A stretch of DNA of 64,000 nt from the NCBI GenBank assembly GCA_022410635.1, contig JAJVDF010000045.1, positions 89,363 through 153,362 on the forward strand, given 5' to 3'. This stretch comes from Tretioscincus oriximinensis. Its lineage: Eukaryota; Chordata; Lepidosauria; Squamata; Gymnophthalmidae. The notes below the pieces were generated by a model. It was not told the origin of the DNA, made no database searches, and saw nothing but the letters and a program-made list of their open reading frames with translations. Of this stretch, positions 1 through 48,858 are shown one piece after another (within the stretch, counting starts at the first letter, position 1; each line of letters begins with the position of its first letter). The translations under genes were made by a program, and so were the position numbers.

Positions 1-22169
<22,169 letters not shown>

Positions 22170-22407
22170 GACCGGACGAGTGGGGTCGAGGCGGCGAAGA
22201 CGGGACTAGGCGGCTCGGAACGGAACAGGGACGGCGGCGGCGGCAGCAGCAGGGCCACTCGATGCGCACATGGACCCGCCACTCCACAGCGGCAGCCGGC
22301 GGCGCGAAAGGAGGAGAACCGCCAAGGCCCCGGATGGAGAGCTGCTCGCGCGGCTGCTGGGAGGCTGACGCTTTCCGTTCGGCACTTGCCGCCGCTGGTG
22401 AGCATCA

Positions 22408-22421
22408 CGGGAGTTGTAGTC
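22408..22421 (-). promoter_or_regulatory. IPO7: ZNF143/THAP11 (SBS-type) motif
   Basis: Read on the minus strand the site is GGACTACAACTCCC, matching the ACTACAAYTCCC element common in CpG-island promoters of housekeeping genes. It lies about 240 bp upstream of the IPO7 start codon, a normal position for a core-promoter element. Confidence 0.65.
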
Positions 22422-23069
22422 CGGCCGCTGTCCAGGCGGCGGGAGAGCCGCGCTGGCTGAGCTACGCTTCCTGCTTTCTATCCCGTTGCCCTTTCGAATG
22501 ATGAAGTCACTTCTTTCTCTCGATTTCCGCATTCTGAGGAGTTTTCACCTGTCCTTTTATCAGTCATCATTTTAGTGAAGAAAGAAATGTGTGTTGATGG
22601 CCAGTGGCTAAACTGATGTATGGAAGGTAAATCCTGGCTGTGAAGGACTGAGAATAATATTAGCACCAGCTGTACAAGTTACCAACTTTTCTTCCTTGTT
22701 AGATTATCTCATATCACACGTTTCTCCTCCCAAGCAGCCCACCCTGTCCTGCTCCTGCTTGCCCATTAATGGCCACAGCCTGTTGCCATTCCTGCCCCTC
22801 CTATTCCATCCCCTCTTCTCTGTCTTTCCATCGCACTCTCTCCAACATTTCAATTAATGGGTAGTTTATGAAGTTTTATTTTTTCTTTATTGATTGGCTT
22901 GCACAAACATATACAAATACAGGTATTTACATACTTCAACAGTATAAAGCTACAGTTTCTATTATCTCCGTTGTGTACTCCATTCAGGTTATTAGCCTAT
23001 ATTCCATATCTTTCATCTCACATATCTTGCATCATTCTCAATTTGTGCATCCTTATTTCCTTGATCCCT

Positions 23070-23246
23070 TATTTTTATGTTTTAACTTCAATATTTATGT
23101 ANTATTAGTTTTTTTATTATTGTGTTCATTTTGCTGATGGTATTTTTATTAGTTTTGTACAGCAGCATGTACATCAATGGCCCGTTATCCTGATATATAA
23201 AAGGCAAAATGTTACTGTTTTGCCTGTGGGGTTCAAATATGATACC
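23070..23246 (+). repeat. 177-bp direct duplication, copy 1
   Basis: From TATTTTTATGTTTTAACTTC to GGGGTTCAAATATGATACC this matches 24408-24585 at well over 90 percent by eye. It includes ATGTACATCAATGG and TATATAAAAGGC. It could be the ends of one element or a segmental duplication. Confidence 0.85.
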
Positions 23247-23407
23247 TAGTAGAAATAACAATATAATAGTATTTTATTCTTTTATGACCAATTTTATAAN
23301 ATGATCATTTAAGCCCCCCCTCTATTCTGTTGACTATCAATCATTAATTTTGACCAATTCCCCATCCACTTGTTTTGAGGGGTTTATATCCTCTTTACTG
23401 TCTAAGT

Positions 23408-23577
23408 CAGGGGTGGGCAATTAATTTTTCCCAAGGGGCCGCATGAGAAATTGGGGTGGTTTTAGAGGGCCGGATTAATATAGTTAACTCAGTTCTACCC
23501 AATACTGTATATAACTCTGAGCTAAGAGGGGCGAGCCGGNCAGAGACAGTAGGAGGGCCGCCACTTGCCCAGGTCTG
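23408..23577. mobile_element. Non-autonomous hAT DNA transposon (170 bp) with 8-bp TSD
   Basis: The left end is CAGGGGTGGGCAA. The right end, complemented, is CAGACCTGGGCAAG. The 8-bp direct repeat GTCTAAGT flanks both sides exactly (23400-23407, 23578-23585). It is an internally deleted hAT of the Charlie type, with the GGGCCGCATGAG and GGGCCGGATTA phrases common in such elements. It lies between the two copies of the 177-bp duplication. Confidence 0.92.
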
Positions 23578-24084
23578 GTCTAAGTAATCCATCATTAACT
23601 GATCTGACAGATAGTGTTGCCATTTTGCGAGGAACCATTTTGTTTTATCTTTCCATCCTAGTGCAATCACCACTTGTGCAGCCATACTCATTTGACAACG
23701 CAAATATTTATCTGTATTAATTGCTTTGCTATATCTTGCATTAAACAGGTTTATTTAGTTTTTCTCATTCATATTTCAATTAATAATCACATTAACTGTC
23801 TTCCCACCATGCCACACCCATCGCCCCAGAGAGAACAGCCCTTCTCCAGACTCCACTTAACTTCATTTGGTTTGGCAGCCTGTGGCAGCTGACAAATTAG
23901 CAAAAAAGCCATGCACAAGTGGGCCTTGGGCTGCACATACCGCACCACATCTTGAGAACCTTTTCTGATACCCCTTCTCCTAACATTCACCCTAACCTTA
24001 ACCATACCATATCCTTCTGCTCAAAATTAACAGCAAAAAACCAGCCCTAGGCCTAGCCCTAACATGAAGATAGTATTTGTTTTT

Positions 24085-24208
24085 TTACAGAGAAATAGCC
24101 GTGTTAGTCTAGCAGAAAGTCCAGCAAAGGAGCTAGCAGCACTTTGAGACTAACTTGAGAAAAGTGGTTGGCATAAGCTTTCGTAGACAGGTCTACTTCT
24201 TCAGATAG
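24085..24208 (-). mobile_element. Repeat with hammerhead-ribozyme-like core (possibly Penelope-like)
   Basis: On the minus strand it reads CTGAAGA (24204-24198), a 6-bp stem GTAGAC/GTCTAC, GAAA (24182-24179), then GCTTATGCC, and later CAAGTTAGTCTC and AGACTAACACGGCTATTTC. CTGANGA-stem-GAAA is the hammerhead core layout, and Penelope-like elements are known to carry such motifs. An extra A between the core and the stem, and a weak stem I, argue against activity. A second copy is folded back at 53013-53200. The family assignment is inference. Confidence 0.5.
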
Positions 24209-24407
24209 TATTTGTTGTCTATTGTAGGTATGAATACCTGAGCATTGATGTACCTTATGTTCCAAGTTCACAGTAAGGAAAGCATGGCATTAATCCTATC
24301 CATAACCCTAGCCCCAACCATAGCTGAAGCCTGAATTCTAACCTAAACCCCAATCTTACCCTAATTTTATAGTTTGGAGCCTGGATTAACTTTGTTTTAA
24401 TTGACTA

Positions 24408-24585
24408 TTATTTTTATGTTTTAACTTCAATATTTATGTATTATTAGTTTTTTATTGTTGTGTTCATTTTACTGATGGTATTTTTATTAGTTTTGTACAG
24501 CAGCATGTACATCAATGGCTCGTTATCCTGATATATAAAAGGCAANATGTTACTGTTTTGCCTGTGGGGTTCAAATATGATACCA
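24408..24585 (+). repeat. 177-bp direct duplication, copy 2
   Basis: This is the second copy of 23070-23246, 1.34 kb downstream in the same orientation. Differences are few single bases, such as a shorter T run and CTCGTTATCC for CCCGTTATCC. Confidence 0.85.
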
Positions 24586-24889
24586 TGTTGGAACATGTTT
24601 GGCCAAGGGATTGGTGGCATTGCCAGCAGTTTCCTGAGCAAATGTGGTCCTGGACTGGACCTAGCAAGTGGCGGCCGTTACGCGACTGTTCGCAAGACCC
24701 AGTCCGGCACAGGGGAGCACAGGTGGAAGGGACAATATCGTAAGGAAAAACTTTGTCCCCGCTGCCTCACTGAGTCTAGAGGCTCATTGCCCCCATTGGG
24801 TTTGAGGGAGGCTGCCGCTTTAGGTGCAGCCTTTGCCGATCTCCAGAGGGTTTAGTGTAGCACCACACTAAACCCGCCCCTGCCAGTGG

Positions 24890-25260
24890 TGGTAAATATG
24901 ACACTGCTTGGCAGAGCTGGGCCCAGGCGGCGGCAAAAGGCCTCGCTGGCCCAGGTTCTTCCTCTGATGTCTGAGGGAGTCCTAGCAGTAGCAGTAAATA
25001 TGCTACCACTGGCAGAGATTCCCCCCCACACACACACAAGATCCCTCCTGTGACCACCCCACCCCACCCCCCTTCTCCCCCATCTCCTTCTCCCTCATCT
25101 CAGCTGGGCCTGGACAGTGCTGAAAGGCTTTGCCGGTCTGGGTCATTCCTCCGATGTTGGAGGGATGACCAGGCCCAGCAAGGCCTTTTGCCGGCATTCG
25201 GCAAAGCTGGGCCTTGGCGGCAGTAAAAGTCCTCACTGGCCCAGATTCCCCCCCTAATCC
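24890..25260. repeat. Degenerate GC-rich tandem repeat region
   Basis: The phrases GGCAGAGCTGGGCCCAGGCG, GGCAAAGCTGGGCCTTGGCG and CAGCTGGGCCTGGACAG recur. Each is followed by variants of AAAAGGCCTCGCTGGCCCAG and of CCTCTGATGTCTGAGGGA. The units are diverged, about 100 bp and partly inverted. It may be the body of a larger unclassified transposon starting near 24600. Confidence 0.5.
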
Positions 25261-26384
25261 CTCTCACAGATATCTCTGCTCCCCATTGACAGTCTCAAAA
25301 TTCTAATTCTAGTGCTTGCGCTAGTCCTACCATTAGCATCTACTCCCAAAATACAGTAAATAAAGCATTGCACTAATCCAATCTGTAACTCAAGCCCCAA
25401 CCTTAATTCTATCCCTTTCTCTGNCTATAAAGCTTTCATATGTGCATATGTAGACCATTATTTGTTTTCCTTTTTTCTGTAATTTTTCCTGCAACTTTGT
25501 AAGGTTAAAAACATTTTTCAATAATTCTGCAAAAATAAATAGTCAAAAGGAAGAGTTATGGGGGAACTTCTCATGCAGTAGGGTCAGGGTAGAGGCATAG
25601 ATGCACACTATAAAATTTGGTGGGAAACTGAGACACAAAAAAGTGCCATACTACACTCCTTGTCCAAAGTCTCTTTGTTCAGTATCCTATTCCTGTATTT
25701 TGCAGACAAAACAGACCATTGTGCATCTGTGCCCTTGTATATCTGCATTCGTATACAGATCTATGATACCTAGATGCTTACTACACAAACAATCCAAATT
25801 AAGGCCACAAATAAAGGGATTAACTCAAAGGCAGAGAAATCTCCTTGAGCATTTATTGCGCTTAACTTTGCCAGCTCTTGAGAACCTGATAAAGTAGTAT
25901 GGAGGTTTCAAATAAGCGATGAGTCAATACTGAATCTGAACAGTCCAGATGCAGGGAGGAGAAACTGAATCTAGGAGGATGTCTTGATAATGAGTGAAAA
26001 GTAGAGGTTTTTAAGTTGAATTGGTCCAGTACAGAAAACTGATATTTTATTGGTCAGTCATTCAATTGTGTCCAAGTCTTTGTGACCCAATGGACAACAG
26101 CATTTCAACCCCTTATGCCTTCCACTTGATTCCCAGAGTCAAGTTCCCCTGTCACAAACCTAAGCATTTTTCCTCTGCTGGAGGCGAGTTGGCGTGCTTT
26201 GCCTGACAGCAGGCGCGAAACCCTGCCTCCAGCAGAGGAGCAGCTACACACACGCATGTGCACACACACGGATGCTTGTGGTGAGACAGGTAGAAGAGAG
26301 TGTGTGCACGCGCGTGCACGCACCCCCACCCCATCCCAGTTTTGGGCTGCCAAAATATGGAAACCTAGGTATGTGAGGACCAGA

Positions 26385-26530
26385 GTGATGTCACAGCCGG
26401 GGCGGAACAGGAAGTGATGTCACATCCGGGGCAGAACAGGAAGTGATGTTACATCAGGGGCGGGACAGGAAGACATGTCACTTCCAGGACGGGACAGGAA
26501 GTGATGTCACTCCGGGTGCCATTCCAGGAA
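26385..26530 (+). repeat. 29-bp minisatellite, five units, ETS/CRE-like sites
   Basis: Units start at 26385, 26414, 26443, 26472 and 26501 with the pattern GTGATGTCACATCCGGGGCG then GAACAGGAA. Unit junctions create ACAGGAAGTGATGTCAC, close to the composite ETS plus CRE motif (CCGGAAGTGACGTCA). Whether it binds these factors is unknown. Confidence 0.85.
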
Positions 26531-26611
26531 GCAGATTCCAGAAGTGACATCATTTGATTGCTGGACCCGACAATATACATAAGAGTGGGCAGAGCACTGG
26601 CAACATTTTTT

Positions 26612-27858
26612 TATTTATTTACACTTATACCTCGCCCCATACCCGAAGGTCTCGGGGCAGCAACAACAACAATAAAAANTTTTTAAAAAATTATAAACAG
26701 TATCTGAAGGTGTAGGGAAAAAAAAAACAGCATTTCTTCAACCAAAGGCCAGGTTGAAGAGGTGCATTTTTATGGACCTTCTAAAAGAGTACAATGATGA
26801 TGACAGACGCACCTCAAGGGGGAGATTATTCCAAAGACTGGGGGCAACCACCGAGAAGGCCCTGTTGAAAGAGGTGGGACAACCAGGTGGGCCGCCCCTG
26901 CAGACCTTAAGGCATGGGTTGGTCTGTATGGGAGAAGGCGTTCCTTTAGGTATTTAGGGCCCATGTTATTTAGAGCCTTATAAGTTATAGTTAATACCTT
27001 GAATTGGGCTCGGTAGCGGATTGGCAGCCAGTGCAGCTCTTTCAAGATTGGCATGATGTGTGTCTAGCCAGCTGTTCCGGTCAGCAGTCTAGCTGCTGCA
27101 TTCTGCACCAACTGCAGCTTCCGAACCGTTTTCAAGGGCAGCCCCATATAGAGTGCATTATAATAGTCCAATCTGGAAGTTACCAGAGTGTGGATTACTG
27201 TGGCTAAATCATCCCTGTTCAGAAGTGGCNGTAACTGGCAAACCAGGCATAATTGGAAGTAGGCACTCCTGGCCACCGTTTCCACATGCTTTTCAAGTGT
27301 TAGCGAAGAGTCCAGGAGCACCCCCAGATTTCACACCCATCCATTATAGGGTAATTTAACCCCATCAAGGACAGGGTGCATCCCCAGTTCACAAACTCGG
27401 GATGCTCCAACACACAGCACCTCCATCTTGTCTGGATTCAGCTTCAATTTATTGGCTCCCATCCAGCCTGTTACTGCTTCCAGTCACCTGTCTAGCACTT
27501 CAACCGCCTCTCCTGATCCAGATGGAATAGAGAGATAGAGCTATGTGTCATCTGCATATTGATNGCATTTCACTCCAAATCTCCTGATGACGTCTCCCAG
27601 CGGTTTCATATAGATGTTGAACAGCATGTGGGAGAGGATCGACCCCAGAGGAACTCCACAAGTGAGCTCCCAGGGTGTCGAGTAAGATTCCACCAGCATC
27701 ACTCTCTGGAAGCAGCCTTGGAGATAGGAGCGAAACCACTGCAATGGCTTGCCACCCGCTCCTTAGCTTCTCCAAGAGGATACCATGGTCAATGGTATCA
27801 AAAGCTGCTGAGAGGTCCAGGAGAACCAACAGGGTTGCATTGCCTCCATCCCTCTCTC
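26612..27858 (-). mobile_element. L2 LINE, 3' half (5' side runs into the assembly gap)
   Basis: Minus-strand frames show reverse-transcriptase pieces in order. LLVLLDLSAAFDTIDHGILL lies next to the gap. CGVPLGSILS and QYADDT (the catalytic YADD) lie near 27545-27680. Then come LVTSRLDYYNALYMGLPLK and, at the C-terminus, LKELHWLPIRYRAQFKVL. The reading frame is broken by shifts, so the copy is dead. The 3' end (26612-26660) is the ACCTTCGGGTATGGGGC tail with AAAT repeats, shared with the SINEs. Confidence 0.85.
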
Positions 27859-28349
27859 NNNNNNNNNNNNNNNNNNNNNNNNNNNNNNNNNNNNNNNNNN
27901 NNNNNNNNNNNNNNNNNNNNNNNNNNNNNNNNNNNNNNNNNNNNNNNNNNNNNNNNNNNNNNNNNNNNNNNNNNNNNNNNNNNNNNNNNNNNNNNNNNNN
28001 NNNNNNNNNNNNNNNNNNNNNNNNNNNNNNNNNNNNNNNNNNNNNNNNNNNNNNNNNNNNNNNNNNNNNNNNNNNNNNNNNNNNNNNNNNNNNNNNNNNN
28101 NNNNNNNNNNNNNNNNNNNNNNNNNNNNNNNNNNNNNNNNNNNNNNNNNNNNNNNNNNNNNNNNNNNNNNNNNNNNNNNNNNNNNNNNNNNNNNNNNNNN
28201 NNNNNNNNNNNNNNNNNNNNNNNNNNNNNNNNNNNNNNNNNNNNNNNNNNNNNNNNNNNNNNNNNNNNNNNNNNNNNNNNNNNNNNNNNNNNNNNNNNNN
28301 NNNNNNNNNNNNNNNNNNNNNNNNNNNNNNNNNNNNNNNNNNNNNNNNN
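27859..28349. other. Assembly gap (491 N)
   Basis: An unresolved run of N lies between an L2 LINE and a GC-rich (GGGGT/C)n stretch. Predicted proteins crossing it are meaningless. Confidence 1.
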
Positions 28350-28490
28350 GGGGGCGGGGTGGGGACCGGGGACGGGGTGGGGAGCGGCAACCCGGGATTT
28401 TAAAACTTTTTTTTTAAATCCAGCCGGGACAATAAAATTGTCCCTAAAACCGTGAATGTCCCGGTTTAGCGGGACGTATGGCAACCCTAC
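28350..28490. mobile_element. DNA-transposon right-end fragment with GC-rich minisatellite
   Basis: It begins with G-rich simple sequence right after the gap. It then has CCAGCCGGGACAATAAAATT and GGACGTATGGCAACCCT. The complement begins AGGGTTGCCATACGTCCCG, a terminus style seen in hAT-type elements. The left end is lost in the gap. Confidence 0.45.
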
Positions 28491-29221
28491 CCAATACTAA
28501 CTGCCTTGGGCAAGCGGGGTGTTGCCAGCAAAGCAACCGGGTGGCTGCGAGCGTCAGCATCTTGGGCAAGGAGGCAGCAAACCCACATTTTGGCAAAGAG
28601 GTTCTGTAAGTCACACAGACGAGGAAAAGGTGGTTTGAATGGCAGCAGGACAGAAAAATAACTCTGAGCCAACAGGGCTCTTTTTTCAGTTTCTGTGCAG
28701 TAGGACAGTTTCACCACAGAGCTGCACGGCTCAGAGCAAACATGGCTCTTAGTTCAGTGTCTGAAAATGATTAGGCCAGAAAAGCAAGCTTAAGCCAACA
28801 CGACTCTTAGTTCAGTGTCTGAAAAGAACTAGGTCAGAAAAGGAAGTCTAAGCCAACACGGCTATTTTTCCTATGTTTGTGGAGACGCGTGAGCAATCCA
28901 AGCTCCAGTCTGCCTCTCTTAGACTGCACGGAGGCCTGGGCTATGCCTGCTTTTATGGCAGGCTTGAAAGCCCCGCCTGTTCCTTCTGCCCTGCTTGTAT
29001 CAGCACTCTCCGACCTGGAAGCCCCTGGATCCGGAAGCGTCTGGAGAGACCATTAGTGTCTCTCGCCTGCTCCGTGCTGGTCTCATGGCTGAATGGAGCA
29101 GGTGGCTGCAAGTGTCGGCATCAAAGCAGCAAGGCAGGTGTCTTGCTGCTTCAACGCCAATGCTCATAGCCGCCTGACCCCTTCACGGACCACAAAAGTG
29201 CCCGTGGGCTGGACCACCCTG
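28490..29221. mobile_element. hAT-related element, right end intact, left end unclear
   Basis: The right terminus, complemented, is CAGGGTGGTCCAGCCCACG and further in has AAGGGGTCAGGCGGC. The left end of the 9416-9871 hAT element has the same phrases (CAGTGTGGTCCAACCTGC, AAGGGGTCAGGCAGC), so the two are related. The inside holds three ~65-bp units ending AAGCCAACACG (about 28660-28866). The left end is in the gap, or is lost by truncation. Confidence 0.6.
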
Positions 29222-31702
29222 AACTATAGGGATCTTTGTTGCCAGAATAATTTCTGTGCTTTTTAGTATAATAAGGGGGACGTGGCACAGTTTCCATAAC
29301 TTCATAGAGAGAATGTTCTCAGAAGAAACGAAGAAAGCAAAGTGTGACTTATAAAACAGGAAATATAGGTTTGTATCAAATGATCAAAGGTCTTAAAGTG
29401 CCTTTTGCTTTTTGTTTTGTACTGCTGCTACAATTTGGAGCAATGTTATTAAGGCTAAATTACTGCATCAGGAATAATGATGAAATAGCTTCACAACAAT
29501 TCCTCTCCCTTTTGTCACCTGCAACCTTCATAGCTTTACCTGGTGTTATAAAAATGAATCAAAGTTAACACCTCTAGATTAAAATAAGCACCTGCAATGG
29601 TGATATTTAAAATCAACAGTCTAATTTCTTGCAGACCTTCACTTACAGGGTGAAATGAGCACACTGTTCATAATCTCTCTACAGCAGCCTACTGAATAAA
29701 CCACTAATCTCATTCAAGCAACACATAGGGAGAAATTACATGTTTGACAGTAGGCTTCCAGAAGACACCCCTTGTGACTGAAGATGCCTAACTTCTAGGG
29801 GCAATTCTGATCATGTCAGGCATAAGGTTTAAACCCATACAATATGTATATTTTCATCTCCTATATATAATACCTCCGTTTATTTGTAAAATCTGGTTGT
29901 ATTATAAGTTTTTTTTTAAAAAAAAACACCAATTATCATTATGCAAACAAATATTAGTATATACTCCATGTGAGGCAAGATTGGCTCTGCATATTTGTGG
30001 AAATTCATAAACTGTATTTAATATCTTTCTGGATAACTGTTTAGCTTTCCTTTTGACTCAATACTAGATGCATAGTTTCAATCCTCCATACTCAAGTGTA
30101 TACTTTCTCAAATCAGATGCTAGCCAGGTCCTGTCAGCTTTCCCCTGGTTATCATTTAAAAATGTGCTTTGCAACATTTTTAATATTATCTGCCAGAAAT
30201 CTGATTAATTTTATGAATGATTTGAATTTTAATTCAAATTCAACATTTAACTTGTCCCAAAATCTTCCCAAATTCTTGGCAAAACTAACCTCATCTTAAC
30301 ACCACAGGCTTATCCACATATTGAGATTTCTCAGCTCTGCTTAGAGCACAGATACCATTTTTGAGAATACAACCTTGGACATCCTGGGCTTCAGTCTTCT
30401 ATCTAAGAGCCTAAATGTTGGAAAATGTTTGGAAAAATGGAACTCAGAACAATTAGAACAGTGTAACATTTTAAAAAGCTGCTTTATTCCAAATTTGGCA
30501 TACCCAGAATGCCCATTTGGAATTGAAATGTTCTTCACTTGAAACTGTGTTCCACAGCTATGATTTGATTTTCCTTTCTCATCCTCTGCCTTTGCTTCTT
30601 CACCACTACATCTCTCTGCTTTTTTATTGTTTTTTCTCTTTTCCTCTTATTATACTTTGTTTCTCAGGAAGGGGCTGTACATTAAATAGGATTTTTTTTT
30701 AGGAATTGTGCTTCCTCCTGCTGTATTAAGATAAATGATATGCAATAGCAGCAACATTTGTTCAAATCCAGGGAATAGCGTATGAGACACTTCCAATGTT
30801 TGAACAGAAGGAATTATGCAGGAGAAACTANTAACAGGAGGTTTTAGCAATATTCTGGAATAAATCTCGACTTATTTCCCTGCTGGCTTGATTGATTTGC
30901 ACATCTAAAGATTTAACTGATGTGAAATACCTGGAAGGGAAAATGTACTGCTCCCACAAAATAATTGGCTATTTTTGTTTCAGATTTAGCAATCTGCATG
31001 TGCATGAATTGCACTAACATCTATCCATAAAAGTANGATTTACACTATTTAGGAAAAACCTGCTATGAGAAACAAAATGAAAAATATTGTCGGCATAGCC
31101 ATAATCAAGCTTTTTAAACCCACTTGGATAGGGCCTACGTTCCCTCAACTGGGAACTGCAAGGAGAGAAAAGTTATAGATAAGCATGTCAGAAAAAAGTG
31201 TAACATCTTCCTGCTCACTAAATGCTCTTTCTGATTAACATTAAAAGACATTTGCAGTTATGTTAAAATCCAGCTCATCTTAGAACATCTCGTTAAAATA
31301 ATTCTGTCTGAATGTTTCACATAAATAAGGAAGTCTTCTGTACATGCTCACACCATCTAATCCTAAATGATCAGAAGATACTGTCAAACCGCAAGCTTTC
31401 AGCAGCCACATTATCTTTTTGTGTCAGTATGGATAAATACACTTGATGCAGCCTTACTGAACCTGTTCAAATCTGTTTTTATCCAGCGCTTAGACATTTG
31501 AGCACCTGAGAACTATATGCCCTGCCCCAGAGAGCTGGGCCAGCAGATACAGCATCTATGTCAAGTTACTTAGGCAATCTGAGGCAGAAAAGACTACCAG
31601 CATCCTGTTTTTTCCACTTTTGCAAACATCATAATAAAAAGTGTGTGGAAAAATTTCAACATTCCGAGCTATAACGACCAATGGCAGGCTTTGGAACTTT
31701 GG

Positions 31703-31985
31703 AATTCAGAATCCTGGGTTGGAAAATGGCTAAAAGGCAGAAAACAGAGAGAAGTAATAAATTAACAGTTGTCTAGGAGAAGATGCAAGAAGTGGAATAC
31801 CCCAGGGTTCAGAACTGGGTCCAGTACTGAGAGTGAAAGGAAGGAAAAGGGAGAGAAAGAACAAAACAAAGCAGCCTCCTTCTGTTCAGACTGCTCAGGT
31901 GCAATTGGTGGACCTCTGTTTGAGGCACAATGCTGGACTAGATGAGCTCTGGCCCAATTCTGCATGGCTCCTCTTANGTTCTTAT
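31703..31985 (+). mobile_element. CR1 LINE fragment, internally deleted
   Basis: It starts with ORF2 sequence (CTGGGTTGGAAAATGGCTAA, then GGAATACCCCAGGGTTCAG). It then jumps directly to the CR1 3' UTR (CTGTTCAGACTGCTCAGGTG) and ends at TANGTTCTTA. About 1 kb of the element is missing in between. Confidence 0.8.
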
Positions 31986-32658
31986 ATGTAGATGGGAGGG
32001 GGCAAGGGAGGAGGGGTGGATGAGAGCAAGGGGGAGGAGGAGCTAGAGTTCATTGTATTACCATTCGCAACTAGCTAATTCCACTAGTATTCTAATAAAA
32101 GTGTTGTTTGTATACTGTTGGAGTCACCATAAGAATCAAGATGCTGGGATTTACCCTGAACCAGCAGGGTTTCTCGGCGCCATCCTTGCATTGAGAATCA
32201 CCGGGTCCTGGGCTGAAAAAGGACGTCTTTGCCTTTACCCACTGAAAACGATGCAAGTGAGCAAGCCAAGCAAGCAGCCACACACTATGCCGTATTGCAT
32301 TGTATATAACCACACTCACTTCCTCAACACGTGTCCCCTAACAAAGTCCGCTCTGCTTCTGCTACCGTATTTACCATAAAACACGCGTCACAGATAATCG
32401 CACACTTCCTCGCATTGAGGAAATCAGTAGGGCCCGAGCTGCACGACGCGCACGCATGACCTCAATTGACTTGGCGCCTGCGCGCTGCTCATCATGAACC
32501 AGGCCGCCCCTCTCTGTGATGATGGTGTGTTCCGCCTCCTCTCCTCTCGCGGTGCTTGGCGCCGGCAAAGATTTAGCCGGGCCGGGCCGGGCCTGCCTGG
32601 GTGTGTTTGCCGGCCGGTTTAGCTGCCACTGGCTGCGCCTTGCTGCCAGACTGAGGCT

Positions 32659-48858
<16,200 letters not shown>

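Larger units (their letters stand above)
22487..32370. other. IPO7-TMEM41B head-to-head intergenic region
   Basis: About 10 kb without a recognisable gene. It contains a direct duplication (23070-23246 and 24408-24585), a hAT MITE, the hammerhead-like repeat, degenerate tandem repeats (24890-25260), a minisatellite, an L2 LINE, the assembly gap, a hAT-related element (28490-29221) and a CR1 fragment. The interval 29.2-31.6 kb looks unique and AT-rich. Confidence 0.85.

Noticed and set aside
27548..28484. Open frames of 228-298 codons across 27.5-28.5 kb
   Set aside because: They are mostly runs of X translated from the assembly gap. The only real content is the L2 reverse-transcriptase remnant on the minus strand.
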